Under the pieces are notes generated by a model that worked only from the letters and a program-made list of their open reading frames with translations, made no database searches and was not told where the DNA came from. Below, piece after piece: positions 35,101-46,186 of a stretch of 64,000 nucleotides of DNA. The stretch's first letter is position 1. Every line of letters begins with the position of its first letter. Source of the stretch: Nissolia schottii (taxonomy: Eukaryota > Streptophyta > Magnoliopsida > Fabales > Fabaceae); NCBI GenBank assembly GCA_003254905.1, contig QANU01063222.1:4832-68831 (forward strand). The letters are read 5' to 3'. A program made the position numbers and the translations under genes.

Positions 35101-36540
35101 GATATGTCACCAACACGCAAGGGACTAGTTCCCTTATGAAAGTCTCTAACATCACATGATTTTCATAAAAATGTACATTTAAATAAATAATTAAATCCTT
35201 TAAATAAACTAACTTGTCTTTAAATAAAGAAAATAAACAATTACATACAACATTCTTTAAAATAAAACACTAAAAATAAATAATGCTTAACGGTTCATGC
35301 CTATGTTCTAATGGAGCACTCTAATCTAACTACTAAGCTAATGATAACTGAAAACTACTCCACTACAAAGTGAAGCTCACTAAGTTCTGAATTGTTGGAA
35401 TCTACTGAAGGAGACGAGTATCTTTCTAGTGTTATCTGAAAAGCAACATTAATGAGGGGTGAGTCATCACTTAGTGAATGACAGACCCCACGACAACATG
35501 GGACATTTTGCAAGCATGACAAACAGATTCAATACATATATAATATCAACCATAAAAATATTATACAGTTATAATACATAGTACGTAAAAACATTTGAAA
35601 ACATAAATAAGTTAGAAGTTGTCTAGATAGACAAATCCCAAGCAATGCATTCTGATTATAGTACTAAATTTGTTTTGCTGGGCGTCATGATCATTGCCCT
35701 AGTCTATATGATTCATGACTCTACGCATCACTAGCATGCCATATGTCTGGGTTTTGTGGTCTTTCTCTATTTATTCTACATGTCTGAAACCTAAGCTACA
35801 TGACCATCATAAAAGTTATACCAAGGTCAACATGGGCTATCATTGAAGTACGGTTCTATCTTAAATCTATTCCCGTGAAAATGATGTAAACATGATAACA
35901 CATTAACTGATAACTGATAGTATAATATAACTAGCTCGTAAACATTCATACACATGCAACATGACATATTTAATGTATAAAGATCAATGGTCCTATGTAG
36001 TTCTAAAATAATTTTCATGAGTATAAAAATAGTTTCATAAATATTTTCTACTTTCATAAATAAAGAAATTTCTAAATAAATAATTTCATAAACATTTAAA
36101 AGAAAATAATAAGTTCCTCCTCCAAGGGTTTCATAAAAACATGCATAATAAAATAATATCTAAAATAAATACATGGTTTGAAAATTTGACTGTGAAGAAA
36201 GCCACTCGCTTGGAATGATGGAAAACTAACATTTGAAGCTCCTAAGCATGGAAACCCTATGTGGAGACACTACTTCCTCACAAGAAAAGAAATGTTAGAG
36301 CCACTAGAGCTGAGAGAAAGTTTGCGCTTAAAGCACAACCTTCATAGCTCTTTGAGTGAATTTGCAAGTAAAAACATTTAAGGAAGGGTTCTATTTATTG
36401 GGGAAACGTGACTTTCTCCTCAAGTCATTTCACCGCACCCCTATAGCACTCCCTAACCATTGGAGCAGTTTACTCCCTCCGTACCGTTGTAGTTGTTCGC
36501 CTCTCTCTTTTATTTTTTTAGAAAAATATGGGTTATTACA
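32123..36540 (-). mobile_element. Gag-only LTR retrotransposon (TR-GAG type), minus strand
   Basis: Two LTRs of about 1.4 kb (5' LTR 36540-35089, 3' LTR 33527-32123) flank an interior of only about 1.56 kb. LTR ends are TGTAATAACCC...GGGATGTCACA. A primer-binding site TGGTATCAGAGCC (minus strand, 35086-35074), complementary to initiator Met tRNA, lies two bases from the 5' LTR. A purine tract AAGGGAGGAAGAT abuts the 3' LTR. The interior encodes gag only; protease, RT and integrase are missing. Flanks CCTTT(T) on the left and CCTTT on the right suggest the target duplication. It could move only with a partner's enzymes. Confidence 0.82.
33880..34750 (-). pseudogene. Retrotransposon gag fragment (chromovirus-like)
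   Basis: Minus strand. FKNLGPPKFMGRLTEEDPLE (about 34690) and EFLQLKMTPCITFTEYNE (about 34400-34450) are the conserved gag core of plant Gypsy elements. A zinc-knuckle-like CFSCGQEGHIKKC (about 33920-33960) follows, with one residue missing before the last cysteine. Frameshifts separate the parts, so capsid protein cannot be made intact. Confidence 0.7.
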
Positions 36541-37057
36541 CCTTTGTGTAGCCATTAAAGCTTGGAACAAGCATTGCTGTTTTCTTGTTATGTTTTTTAT
36601 AATGAAACAAAATTCCTCATTTTTTTCTTTTTAATTCTGGATCTTGATGAGAAGTTTTATTTGATTTCTTGTTCCTTCGTCATATGGATAGAGGATAATG
36701 AACAGTGAAGGATGTGTAATTTTTGGTTTTGGTTTTTGTAATTCTACGTGATGATTTGTAGGAGGAGAATCAAAATTTAGGTTATAGAAGGATTTTAGTT
36801 TGTTGGTTATGGGTTGAAGATGTATTAAGTTTTGCATGTAATGGTGGGGCAGTGGCAACCGTGACAACCGAGGAGAAAATAAGGGAGGAGGAGATGTGTA
36901 GAGGATAGAGTAAATTTAGAAAATTTGGATCAAGATCTTACCACTAGGACAAAAGCTATAGCACCCATTACATGGGCCACAAGCTGGATCCTAGCTAGCT
37001 AAATTAAACCAACAATCTTCACCTAGTTTTAGCTAGGGGATTCGAACCGAAGACCTT
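36541..37057. other. No gene; continuation of the DNA split by the gag-only element
   Basis: AT-rich with a purine-rich stretch near 36860-36910. From about 36930 the sequence resembles a retrotransposon leader read on the minus strand (see next feature). Confidence 0.4.
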
Positions 37058-37090
37058 GCTCTGATACTACTTGTTGGATCAAATGCTTAC
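37058..37090 (-). repeat. Primer-binding site next to an LTR end (Copia-like remnant)
   Basis: On the minus strand GATCCAACA is followed by TAGTATCAGAGC, matching the initiator Met tRNA primer site two bases beyond an LTR ending CCAACA. The LTR would extend to the right, but its other end was not identified. Confidence 0.5.
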
Positions 37091-37370
37091 CAAAAGGCCT
37101 AAAGCTGTAGTCATTGGTAAGGGTGCAGCTTTATTTTCTTATAGTTTCTCATAACCACATCTGGCATAAAGGGATGCACCTATTATAGGCACTAGCTCAA
37201 ATGTTAAGCTCATTGAATCCTAAGGGTGATGTCAACCAAATTGAACCTATAGGAAATATTCTTAGCTACATTTTTAAAATATGTTTAATCACATTTTAAA
37301 AGTATGCCTAAATACCAAATGCATCATGCACCAAAATTATAAGGTGCATCAAAGCTTCCGCCTCTTGTAC

Positions 37371-37411
37371 GTGCATGCATGCATTCATGCATGCATGTGC
37401 GTGTGTGTGTT
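37371..37411. repeat. Alternating TGCATGCA and GT tract
   Basis: Alternating purine-pyrimidine run made of TGCATGCA words followed by GTGTGTGTGT. It is self-complementary and prone to unusual DNA structures. Confidence 0.8.
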
Positions 37412-37529
37412 TGTTGGTATCCAAATTTTGTTATACAAATATACCCATAAGCATTTTTTTTTTGACGTGGACAACTATACCCATAAGTAGGGGTGGAAGT
37501 AGGCTAGGCCACTCGTTGGGGATCTTTGG

Positions 37530-40278
37530 CTCGATGAACACCCACCAAAACGTCATTTGATTTTAATGCGGTGTCAAATTGAATTTATAAAACTAAGCTT
37601 TTCCCATATTGAAATGTCGTACAGGGGCTAACTCAGGTCGTCTCTCAAGGAAGAAGTTTAATTAATCTTGAACAATAAAAGTGGGGATTTTTGTTGTTGG
37701 AATATAGTTTCAAGTAGAACTTTAATCAATTGATTAAAATTACCTATGTAAGGGGTTCTACAAATTGTTGGTTATTGTCGGCGTTCTTAAAACGTTTAGT
37801 TCTCATTGATGGTTGATTGACTAGTTATACCATTGTATCACTATAATGCAATTTTACTTAATAGCATCACAATTGCAATCCAAATTAAGATTTTAGCCAA
37901 CTTAAGAACTAGTTATCCATAATCATGGTTCTATGAACTTATATTAGCTTAAACATCAATTGCACAACCTAATTTTTATCAAAATTATCCAATTCCTTTT
38001 ATTACAAAACTGATGTCATTTAATTAATTAATTAAATGTGCCAATTTTAGCATAAACCATGCATGACATGCACGTTGGAATGAAGACATGGTTATATGAC
38101 AATTAATAATTATTAATTATAATACAACTAGGAGCAAGTGTGAGAAATTATAATCATATGAGAACATAAAAAATGCATGCAACCTTAAAAAATATCAATC
38201 CTTAAAAAACCTTACCTAAGGTAAAAGAAATTATGAAGACATAATATAAACTAAGTGGGGGTAATCCACTCTACCAATTTAAAAATTAGGCGAGGATAGA
38301 ACCACTCCAGCCAACTTAGAAACTGAGCTGGGGATAACCACTCCTCTAACTATAGCTTAATCAGGGGATTAACTGCCTAATTACGAAAAAAATATTAAAG
38401 CAAAAATATAAATAAAAAAGAAAAAATAGGAAAATTGACAAGAATAAGGTTTTAGAGAGAGAAAATCGACCTAGAGATGAATTGGAGCTCAATTTTGGTG
38501 CAAGAAAGAAGTGGAGAAGTTGAACTCTATTTATAACCATTTCTTTTATTGGTCTTGTACACTGCAATGAGCATTCTTCGCTGTAGTGAAGGGTACAGCA
38601 ATAGCACTAACTCAATGTTGATTCAACGTGGATAAGGTGACCAACCTTTGCTGCAGCAAAGGTTCCTAATTAGGCAAATTGTGTCCCAAATTTGCAAAAC
38701 TTTTCTTCATGAAAGTTGTAGATCTTTTAATTCCACATGAAATAGACTCAGTTTTTCTCATTTGGAATTTGGATGAAGAAATGGCGCCCTAATCTTTGTG
38801 GCAACTTCAAGATGTGATTCCAGTATTGTTGTTCCAACTTCTAGGTGTTATTTAACCAAGTAGAAATTCAATTCAGCTCTTGAGGTCTCCATCAAAGTTT
38901 TACATCTTTCTTTTATCTTCCCAACCATATAGGATGTGTAAGCTTTTAAGTTATACAACTCATATTATGCCTGGAATATGGAAGCAGCGTAACAACCATA
39001 AATTATGCAGGAATTGTTGTAAAAGCTCAACTTGATGCCAAAACTCCATCATGTTATATGAATCTTGAAATAGAGTTTGGAGCAATAATCATTCATTTTT
39101 CCTTGAATACAAGTTCAATCCCTAGTGTCGAGGTGTACGCATAGGATCCTTAAGCAATTGTTTTGCGTAAAATGGCAAAATTTATTCACAATTCACAAAA
39201 CTAAATTCTAAGAGGACATAACACAAGTTCTTCTCAATTCCTTATTCTTATATACAATTTAATACTCAAAAAACATGCAATTAAAGTGAGGAAAATAAGA
39301 AATTCCATGCAACACAACAAAGATTCAATTTAGTTTTTCTTTAGAATTGTGTGATCTAATTTTGACACCAATGTTTGTAATGGGTTGTTTTTATTTCTTC
39401 TCTGCAACTATATTATTTTCCATGAATGTGTTGATTGCAATTGTGTGTGTTTGATGTAATTTTAAATTTTTTGCTTGCCTTTTTGGGTTGTTTTAGAGAA
39501 GTGGATTCTTATTATGTGCCATAGTGATTTTGGTGGATTTCACTTTTGGATGTGCATGATGAATTGCTACAGAAAAGTGGAATGAAATTCTGAAAGAGAT
39601 AATGGCAGTTAAGTATAGAGAGGCTTTTGAAGATGGTGAGAAGTAAAGAGAGGGTGAAAGGTTTGGGGGAACATTGTGGTGGAAGAGGTGGATCATGAGG
39701 AGGAGAGATTTCTTGATTTTTTAGCCAATGACAGTGTTTTTCCTTCACTTCAGTTTGTTAAAGCTAAGAATAGTGGTGCAAGGTGGTCGAGATTTGGCCG
39801 AAAGTTGGATGGTAAGGTAAAAAAATATATTATGAGTTAATTAATATGAATTAAGAATTTAATTTTTATCTTTAACCATAACTAAAAATTACAAAACCAA
39901 ATAGAAATTCAAAGTGTAATTTCTACATTTTAGATTTTGAGTTTTCAGGGTCAAATTTTTAATATGATTTGGACTGTTTATTCAAAATTTGATGGATAGA
40001 ATTCAAGGACCATTTTACTCTCTAACTCAGCTCGGTCCATAGAAGTATATTCCTATATAGGATAAGTGACGGTGCACCAGAACGTCATTACTTTTCTAGT
40101 GTGCTATCAAATAGATGAATTTATAAGAAACCAAGTTAACCCCAATTATAATGTGATAAAGTGGCTAACTCGGATCGTCTCTCAAGGAAGCGAACCTCTT
40201 TGATTCATGTCATTTTAGAAATGGGGGTTTAATATTCATTATAATTAAACTAAATGAACTGTGAAGTAAAGGTACATG
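37530..40278 (-). repeat. Remnants of Athila/Tat-style LTRs
   Basis: Two similar starts on the minus strand (about 37540 and 40060) match the end of the LTR at 48530-48690: AAAACGTC, AATTTATAA-AAACTAAG and GTCTCTCAAGGAA occur in the same order. The second is cut at 40278 by another LTR. Between them is AT-rich noncoding DNA; no polyprotein was found. Confidence 0.5.
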
Positions 40279-40870
40279 TGTAACGCCCCACTTTTTTGCT
40301 ATTCTACGCATTGCTTTAGAATACTGTCTGCCCCATTTAGAATTTATTATTAATCGTGTATTGGTTGAACCATACAGACACGATGAGTTATTTTATTTTA
40401 TTTATGTTTATTTTCATATTAGTGTGAGGTGGAAACTAGAATAGTTAAGTCGTGGTCTAGCGTCAGTGTATAAGTTTCGCATTCTGCCAATCAACAGTCG
40501 CCTGCACTAAGTAAACCCTTATGCTAAAGACCCATAGTGTCACGCCCTGACTTAGGACGTGACCACACATAGGGCTACTGTCCTACGGAAGCTCTGACGT
40601 GGCATACTAAACATGTATTAAATGCTCATAATGATTAAATAACTTTATTCATTAAAAACTAATTGAATAACTGTTTACATAATGTTAATGTTTGAAAATG
40701 AAATACATAAATACTAATAAGGACCCTGCTTTAGGTGTCTGGAGCATGACTATAACTACTCGGATAGTCCCCATTACGAAGCAAAGCTTACCACTGACGT
40801 TTGAAATCCTCACTCACTGGACGAGGGAACCGTTCTCATTATCCTATATATATATATAGGTTAGGTCTAG
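40279..40870 (+). repeat. LTR fragments (two TGTAAC/TGTCACGCCC starts)
   Basis: TGTAACGCCCCACTT at 40279 and TGTCACGCCCTGACTTAGG at 40538 are typical starts of plant Gypsy LTRs. Neither has an identifiable partner. They abut the transposase fragment at 40880 and probably truncated it. Confidence 0.5.
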
Positions 40871-40879
40871 TAATATATA

Positions 40880-41962
40880 TTTTTTATTAACGATAAATTT
40901 GCACAGGAGTCTTTAATGATCACCATAGGTGGGTCCCGACATACTTTAGAGATGAATTTTGGGCTGGCATGTCAAGCACACAAAGAAGTGAAAGTATGAA
41001 TGCATTTTTGATGGCTTCCTCAACTCAATTAGCAGCCTACACCAATTTGTGAACCAGTATGATAATGATTAGTTGCGGTATTTTTTTATGTTAATTAAGA
41101 TGGGTATGTTTGTCAACATAGTGTGGTTAGGTCTCATAATGCTAGGGCGTTTGGTCTTAATTTAATTTCACATCACATGATACTATTTCATTTGTGTTGT
41201 GGTTTCAGCGCTTGCCAGGAAGGTTCAAGTAGAAGAAGAAGTTGATTTCAAAGAATTTAATACTTCAATTCAATGTGCATCAAAGATTGCATTTGAGAGA
41301 CAATTTCAAGCCGAGTACACTATTTCCAAGTATCGAGAGGTGCAAAAAGAATTTCGTGCAAAGATCGATTGCAATGCGAAATGAAGTCACAAGATGATTT
41401 AAGGGTAGTGTAGAACGTGGTGAAAGATAGTTCAAGCTCATGGGATAGGTCATATAAGGTGGAGTTCCAAGCAGACAACAATGAGGTCAAGTGCTTGTGC
41501 AAGCAATTTGAGTTTAGCGGCATTTTATGTCGTCATGCCATTATTGTGTTGGGTGTCCAACGAGTGAAACAATTGCCACAAAGGTATATACTACAACGAT
41601 GGATCAAGAACATAACTCATAGACACACTCGCATAAAGAGTAGTCATGATGAAACTCGTGTGCCATCTATGATAGCTCGTTATGATGAAGCTATCATGAT
41701 TTCATACGACCTTGCTGAAGTCACATCAAGATCCGAACAACGAAGTCGATTTTATATAGAGGGACTAAAGAGCCTTGGGCTATTAGTGATGGATATACCA
41801 TGCGAAGTAGAACAAGCATCGTGTGAGAAACAAGCAACCTAGTGTGATTGATGTTAGGAGCCCAAAACATGTTAGAAGGAAGGGCTGCCCAATTAAGCTT
41901 AGGAAGAAATCTTTAACAGAGAAAACCGTAAAGAAAGCAATCAAGAAGGCAAAGACTAACTA
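40880..41962 (+). pseudogene. FAR1/FHY3-type (MULE-derived) transposase fragment
   Basis: Contains the C-terminal half of a FAR1-related protein. WVPTYFRDEFWAGMSSTQRS with the SESMN catalytic glutamate region (about 40926-41000) is followed by a one-base loss in a T run that shifts the frame. Then come ADFDTLN-like VDFKEFNTS (about 41240), a SWIM zinc finger CLCKQFEFSGILCRH (about 41490-41535), and a basic tail to about 41960. At least two stops lie between 41380 and 41415. FAR1-family proteins are either transposases or domesticated light-signalling regulators. Position in a transposon nest and decay suggest the former. The N-terminal half is lost to the LTR fragments on the left. Confidence 0.75.
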
Positions 41963-41979
41963 AATTGTATAAATGAGAC

Positions 41980-42220
41980 ATAATTGTTTATTTTATTTAG
42001 ACACAATCATTTATTTTATTCAGACACAACCATTTTCATATTTTAGACACAACCATTTATTTTTATCAGACATAACCATTTATTTTACTCAGACACAACC
42101 ATTTGTTTTATTCAGACACAACCTTTTTCATTTTTAGACACAACCGTTCATAAAATGAGACAACTTTCTTAAACAGGACATAACCGATTTTGACTAACCA
42201 TATATTTACACAAGACCTAA
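41980..42220. repeat. Degenerate array of AGACACAACC units, block 1
   Basis: About ten units of roughly 20-25 bases, each AGACA(C/T)AACC(A)TTT with T-rich filler. The end (TTTTTAGACACAACC-TTC-TAAAATGAGAC) matches the end of block 2 at about 51170-51205 in the same orientation. Smaller groups lie at 45900-46165 and 49370-49520. Confidence 0.75.
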
Positions 42221-43637
42221 CCGATACAGTAATATATATATATACACACACAGTAATGCGAGAATAAAAAAATGCCCCTTTTGTGAATAAAATATATATA
42301 AATATTGTACTACTCAAACATATAATTTTGTCTTGAAAAAAATAGAATTAGTTGCGTCATTTTCTTTTTGGCGCTCCCTTTTTTCCCTTTTAGTAGCTCA
42401 TCTGTATTTGGATCACAAAAAGGGCTATGCGCATTCATTGAAATTAAAGGAAAAAAGAAAAATAAATTAAAATATTCATTTTCAAGATAAACAACACAAA
42501 CATGAAAAATGGTGAGCAATATTTTTACCGCATTTTCAATATATGTAGAGGGCTTCATGCAGGACACATCTATGCCCACCAATGTGAAGGGCTTGTAAGA
42601 CAAGTCCGCAACTGTTTGTTTGGTGTTGCTAATGCACCAATCATACAACATATCGTCCTCTGTAACATCCCGTTTTTCCCTTAGCTAAGAATTCGCAAAA
42701 TAAATACATAATAATTCTTGATTTAGGTTAGCAGGGCTAGAATAGAAATTCTTAGGTTAAAAACATCTGTAGTAGCTAGGGTTTGTCATTTCGTGAAATT
42801 TCGCAGACACTGAATTAGTTACTTTCAGTCACCGAAATTTAACGATATATCAAAGGTATATGTAAAGAATACTCCTCAGGAGCAAAATTTGCATATACCT
42901 TTGGATGACTTAAATTCAATATTAAGAAAAATTAATAGATTGCGACGGTATGTCCGGAACATTTTTCGGACGACCGTACACGAAACACTGGGACAACGAA
43001 TGACCAAACACAATCAAACAGGACCGGAAGGAGCCAAAAGATCAGCCATTACACGGCCAACAAGTCAACAAGTCCACCAAATTTATCCAATTCATTATTC
43101 ATGACAAGACATGTTAATTATCCAAGGTAATTAATAAATTAAATTACAAATGGCAAAATGGTAATTTGTTGGGGCATGGCCACAAAATTCGGTGGCTATA
43201 AATAGCCTACCCCAGCCCATTTGCTTCACACACCAAATTTTCTCTGCTAAGTAGTTTTGGTTCTGCTCGTGTACGCTGCGGTTACGCTGCCAGAATTTTG
43301 GAGCAAGCTAGGATAAGCCTCAAACTTGGGGAGCCACTCTCTCACACCCTCCTCACCATCAACCAACCATCAAAGGAATTGGGTAACTTAGGCCTACTCA
43401 CCTCCTTGGTGATCTTTGCTTGCTTGCATGGCTATGTGGGTGTATATGTGTTTTGTTGTAATCTTAGCATGTTGTGTGTGATTATCATATGTGAGTGGAG
43501 GTTTAGGATGATGCTAGATGGTTAGTGATTGATGGGATCATGTGGTGAAACTCTTGGATAAGTGTATGACGTTGGTTCGGGAAGAGGGAAGGAAAGATGG
43601 CCAAACTCACGTATTACAGGTTCTGAAAACGCCCAAG

Positions 43638-44173
43638 GCGCTGAGCGGCCTCGGGAGGACGTTGAGTGGCTTAAGCTGTTTTTGAGCCCTAACATGTGAA
43701 AATTTATGTGGTAGAGAGAACTCAAGTACAGGGCGCTGAGCGGCCTGCACCTTGGGGTCCCACGTATGCTTGGATAAGGATGTGTTAGAGCCCTAACAGT
43801 GCTCAGAGGGAGTTGAGCAGCCGTGTGAGGGCGCTGAGCGGCTTGGGGGACTTTAGGGTACTAACTAGTCTTGCCTAAGTGGCTAAGCTAAAGGTTTTAA
43901 AGCAAGATCCACCAGGCCCACATCATTCAATCAATATTACTTTACTCCTGTGTATGGAAAGTAACTCAAGATCTGTATNGGCAGTACGGCGCCAGGCTGG
44001 CTCCAGCTGGCGCAATCATTGCGCCGCGTGCAAGTTGCTTGCCGACATACATTCGCTCAGCGGTAAGGGTGTTTCCGCTGAGCGATGGTTCCACGGACGC
44101 TGAGCGCTAAACCCTTCTCCGCGGAGCGAATCTGGTCTTACGCGCTGAGCGGACGTGCATCACCGCTGAGCGG
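43638..44173. repeat. Cluster of palindromic CCGCTGAGCGG motifs in the LTR
   Basis: About ten exact or near copies of GCTGAGCGG or its complement, in both orientations, including a perfect palindrome CCGCT-G-AGCGG at 44163-44173. Spacing is irregular. The equivalent region of the related LTR carries the same cluster. Confidence 0.75.
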
Positions 44174-45019
44174 TCTGGCTCTTATTTTCCTCTTTTAAGT
44201 TCTTTTCCTCAGCTTGCCATTTTTGCTCCATTCTTTATGGGATTCTTCTTAATTAGGCTGCTTGCATCCATCTTCAAAATATATTAGAAACCTACAAAAT
44301 ACGGGGATTAATTTAGATATTTCTTTAAAAACATAAGCGATTAAGTGCCACTTTGATAAGTTAAAAATCATGTAATTTGGACACTTATCACGGTCCCACA
44401 GCCTACAAAGGAGAATAATGGGCATCTCGCAACGAAAAAAGACGCAGCCCAAGGCGTGTAAGAGAACCCCCCTTTCCCCCATGCATAACTATGTGAGAAG
44501 TATACGTGAACTAGATAAGATTTAGCCCGCAATAGGGATCTCCTCCAAGCGTGATATTACAGCTAAGCTATGCGAATAGGTAAAGAAAAGCACGACTATG
44601 CCTAGGACAACAGACTAGATTCCCCAACACCTAGTAATGTAAATAACGCTGTTCTGGATTAGGAACCACTAAAAGTAATAAAGAAGTTAGTAATGCATGA
44701 CACCTAGAGACCTCCAGAGTGGCCTGGATCATAACTGAGCAAACTAAGACCCGCACCGGCTTAGAGTGCCCACTGGGAATGCAATGTTCTCACCCCCACT
44801 CACTTATGATTCCAGGTGATTACGATGAATACCCCGCCAGAGACCTGAGCCCAACTGCTGAGCAGGATTAGGCAGCGGGACCCCGACATCGGGGTTATCA
44901 CGGAGACCTGTACTTACCTTCCAAGCGAAGCCTCCAGACCCCTTCAGTCAGTACCAACACTCTCTCCTCGTATACCGATAGGCCCCGGCTCTTCAACAAC
45001 CACACCCATCCTCCTCGAC

Positions 45020-45388
45020 ATGGACGAAGAAGAACTCCCGTCATACGACAAGGACGTGGAGATTGATCCAAACTCATGGCCACCTCGACCTCCCCGACAC
45101 TTGTATCGACGCGGGGTAAGGAAACGTGTCACCCCGTTCTTCCACCGTCGGTTCCCTCCTCGAACCTATGACACAGAGGCAGGGCCCTCCAGGGTACACT
45201 ATGACTGGCCGGTCACTCCAGAGCTTTCTCCCATAAATGAGAAGGAATGTGATTCATCTACTCCGGCATCTCTGACGACCGCCAGGGAGGACACCGAGGA
45301 CGAAGACCTGATGAGCACTGACTCATCGGAAGAGGAGGAGGAGGAGGAAGACCCAGAAAAAGACCCTGACCACAACTGCGAGGACTGA
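45020..45388 (+). CDS. Small acidic ORF inside the solo LTR
   Basis: 122 codons: an N-terminal MDEEELPSYDKD, a basic/aromatic middle (PPRHLYRRGVRKRVTPFFHR) and a strongly acidic tail (EEEEEEEDPEKDPD). I do not recognise a family. The related LTR at 3.6-6.5 kb has, at the corresponding place (about 4035-4080, minus strand), a shorter acidic ending TEDESYFEDADEPPVEP. That hints at a shared coding remnant, possibly the end of a former polyprotein or a true LTR-borne ORF. It may be chance. Confidence 0.22.
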   Translation: MDEEELPSYDKDVEIDPNSWPPRPPRHLYRRGVRKRVTPFFHRRFPPRTYDTEAGPSRVHYDWPVTPELSPINEKECDSSTPASLTTAREDTEDEDLMSTDSSEEEEEEEDPEKDPDHNCED

Positions 45389-46186
45389 TACAAGGCACTA
45401 GCTAAACCCCCATGTCTCTAGTGATATTTTGCTAACTCTAGAGTTATCACTGTTGTAACTTATAATATATGTACAACAACTGATATGTAAAATATGTGCT
45501 AACTATGGCCCTTGTACGAGTAAGTGAATGTTAATGTATCTGTGAATTAAATATGAATGGACCCTTGGTATGTGTGCTATGTATGTGTATTAACTCCATA
45601 CAGTGATCCACTGACGTTTATAATATACCGAGGATGTTATGTATAGGTATTCCATCGCGTAAGGCTCACAATTGAAACTTACGGGTGATAATGTTAAATT
45701 TTCAAACGAGTCTGTACTTTTGGGAATAAGAAACTACTTTCCAAAGATAACTAGGGACTATGAGTATTCCCATCAATGAGAATAACAACCTAGTATGCAA
45801 GGTTTATGACTTAAGCATAAGCCCGCTAGCTAGGGTGTTATATCCTCCCCCTCGGCATCCTCAATTGTGGCCTCATTGATGACCTTCTCACACTAAACAT
45901 GAACAAATAAGTATAACAGACATGAGACCCAACCATCAAAGAATATGAGGCATAAGTCATATACTACAACAGACGTAACTTTTATTTAAAATGAGACACA
46001 ACCATTTTGTTACACCAAACCAAACTGAACAATGATATCGGACTTAACCACTAAACAACATTAGACATGAGACTTTCATTACAGAAGACATAACCTCTAT
46101 TCAAAGCGAGACACAACCACATTTGTTAGACATAACAAATTATTAATGAAGAACACAACTAATAAAATAAGCTCACCCAACATCCC

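Larger units (their letters stand above)
42661..45842 (+). mobile_element. Solo LTR (about 3.2 kb) with perfect 5-bp target duplication
   Basis: Starts TGTAACATCCCG at 42661 and ends GCTAGGGTGTTATA at 45842 (final CA changed to TA). TCCTC at 42656-42660 and 45843-45847 is a perfect target duplication. A TATA box GGCTATAAATAG lies near 43195. No internal polyprotein, primer site or second LTR, so it is a solo LTR left by recombination. Same family as 3599-6498. A single N lies at 43979. Removing the LTR and one target copy leaves the host minus-strand frame open, so it struck an exon. Confidence 0.78.

Noticed and set aside
43979-43979. Third N as another duplicated contig join
   Set aside because: Flanking sequence shows only the short palindromic motif on both sides, not a direct duplication, so no artefact can be claimed.
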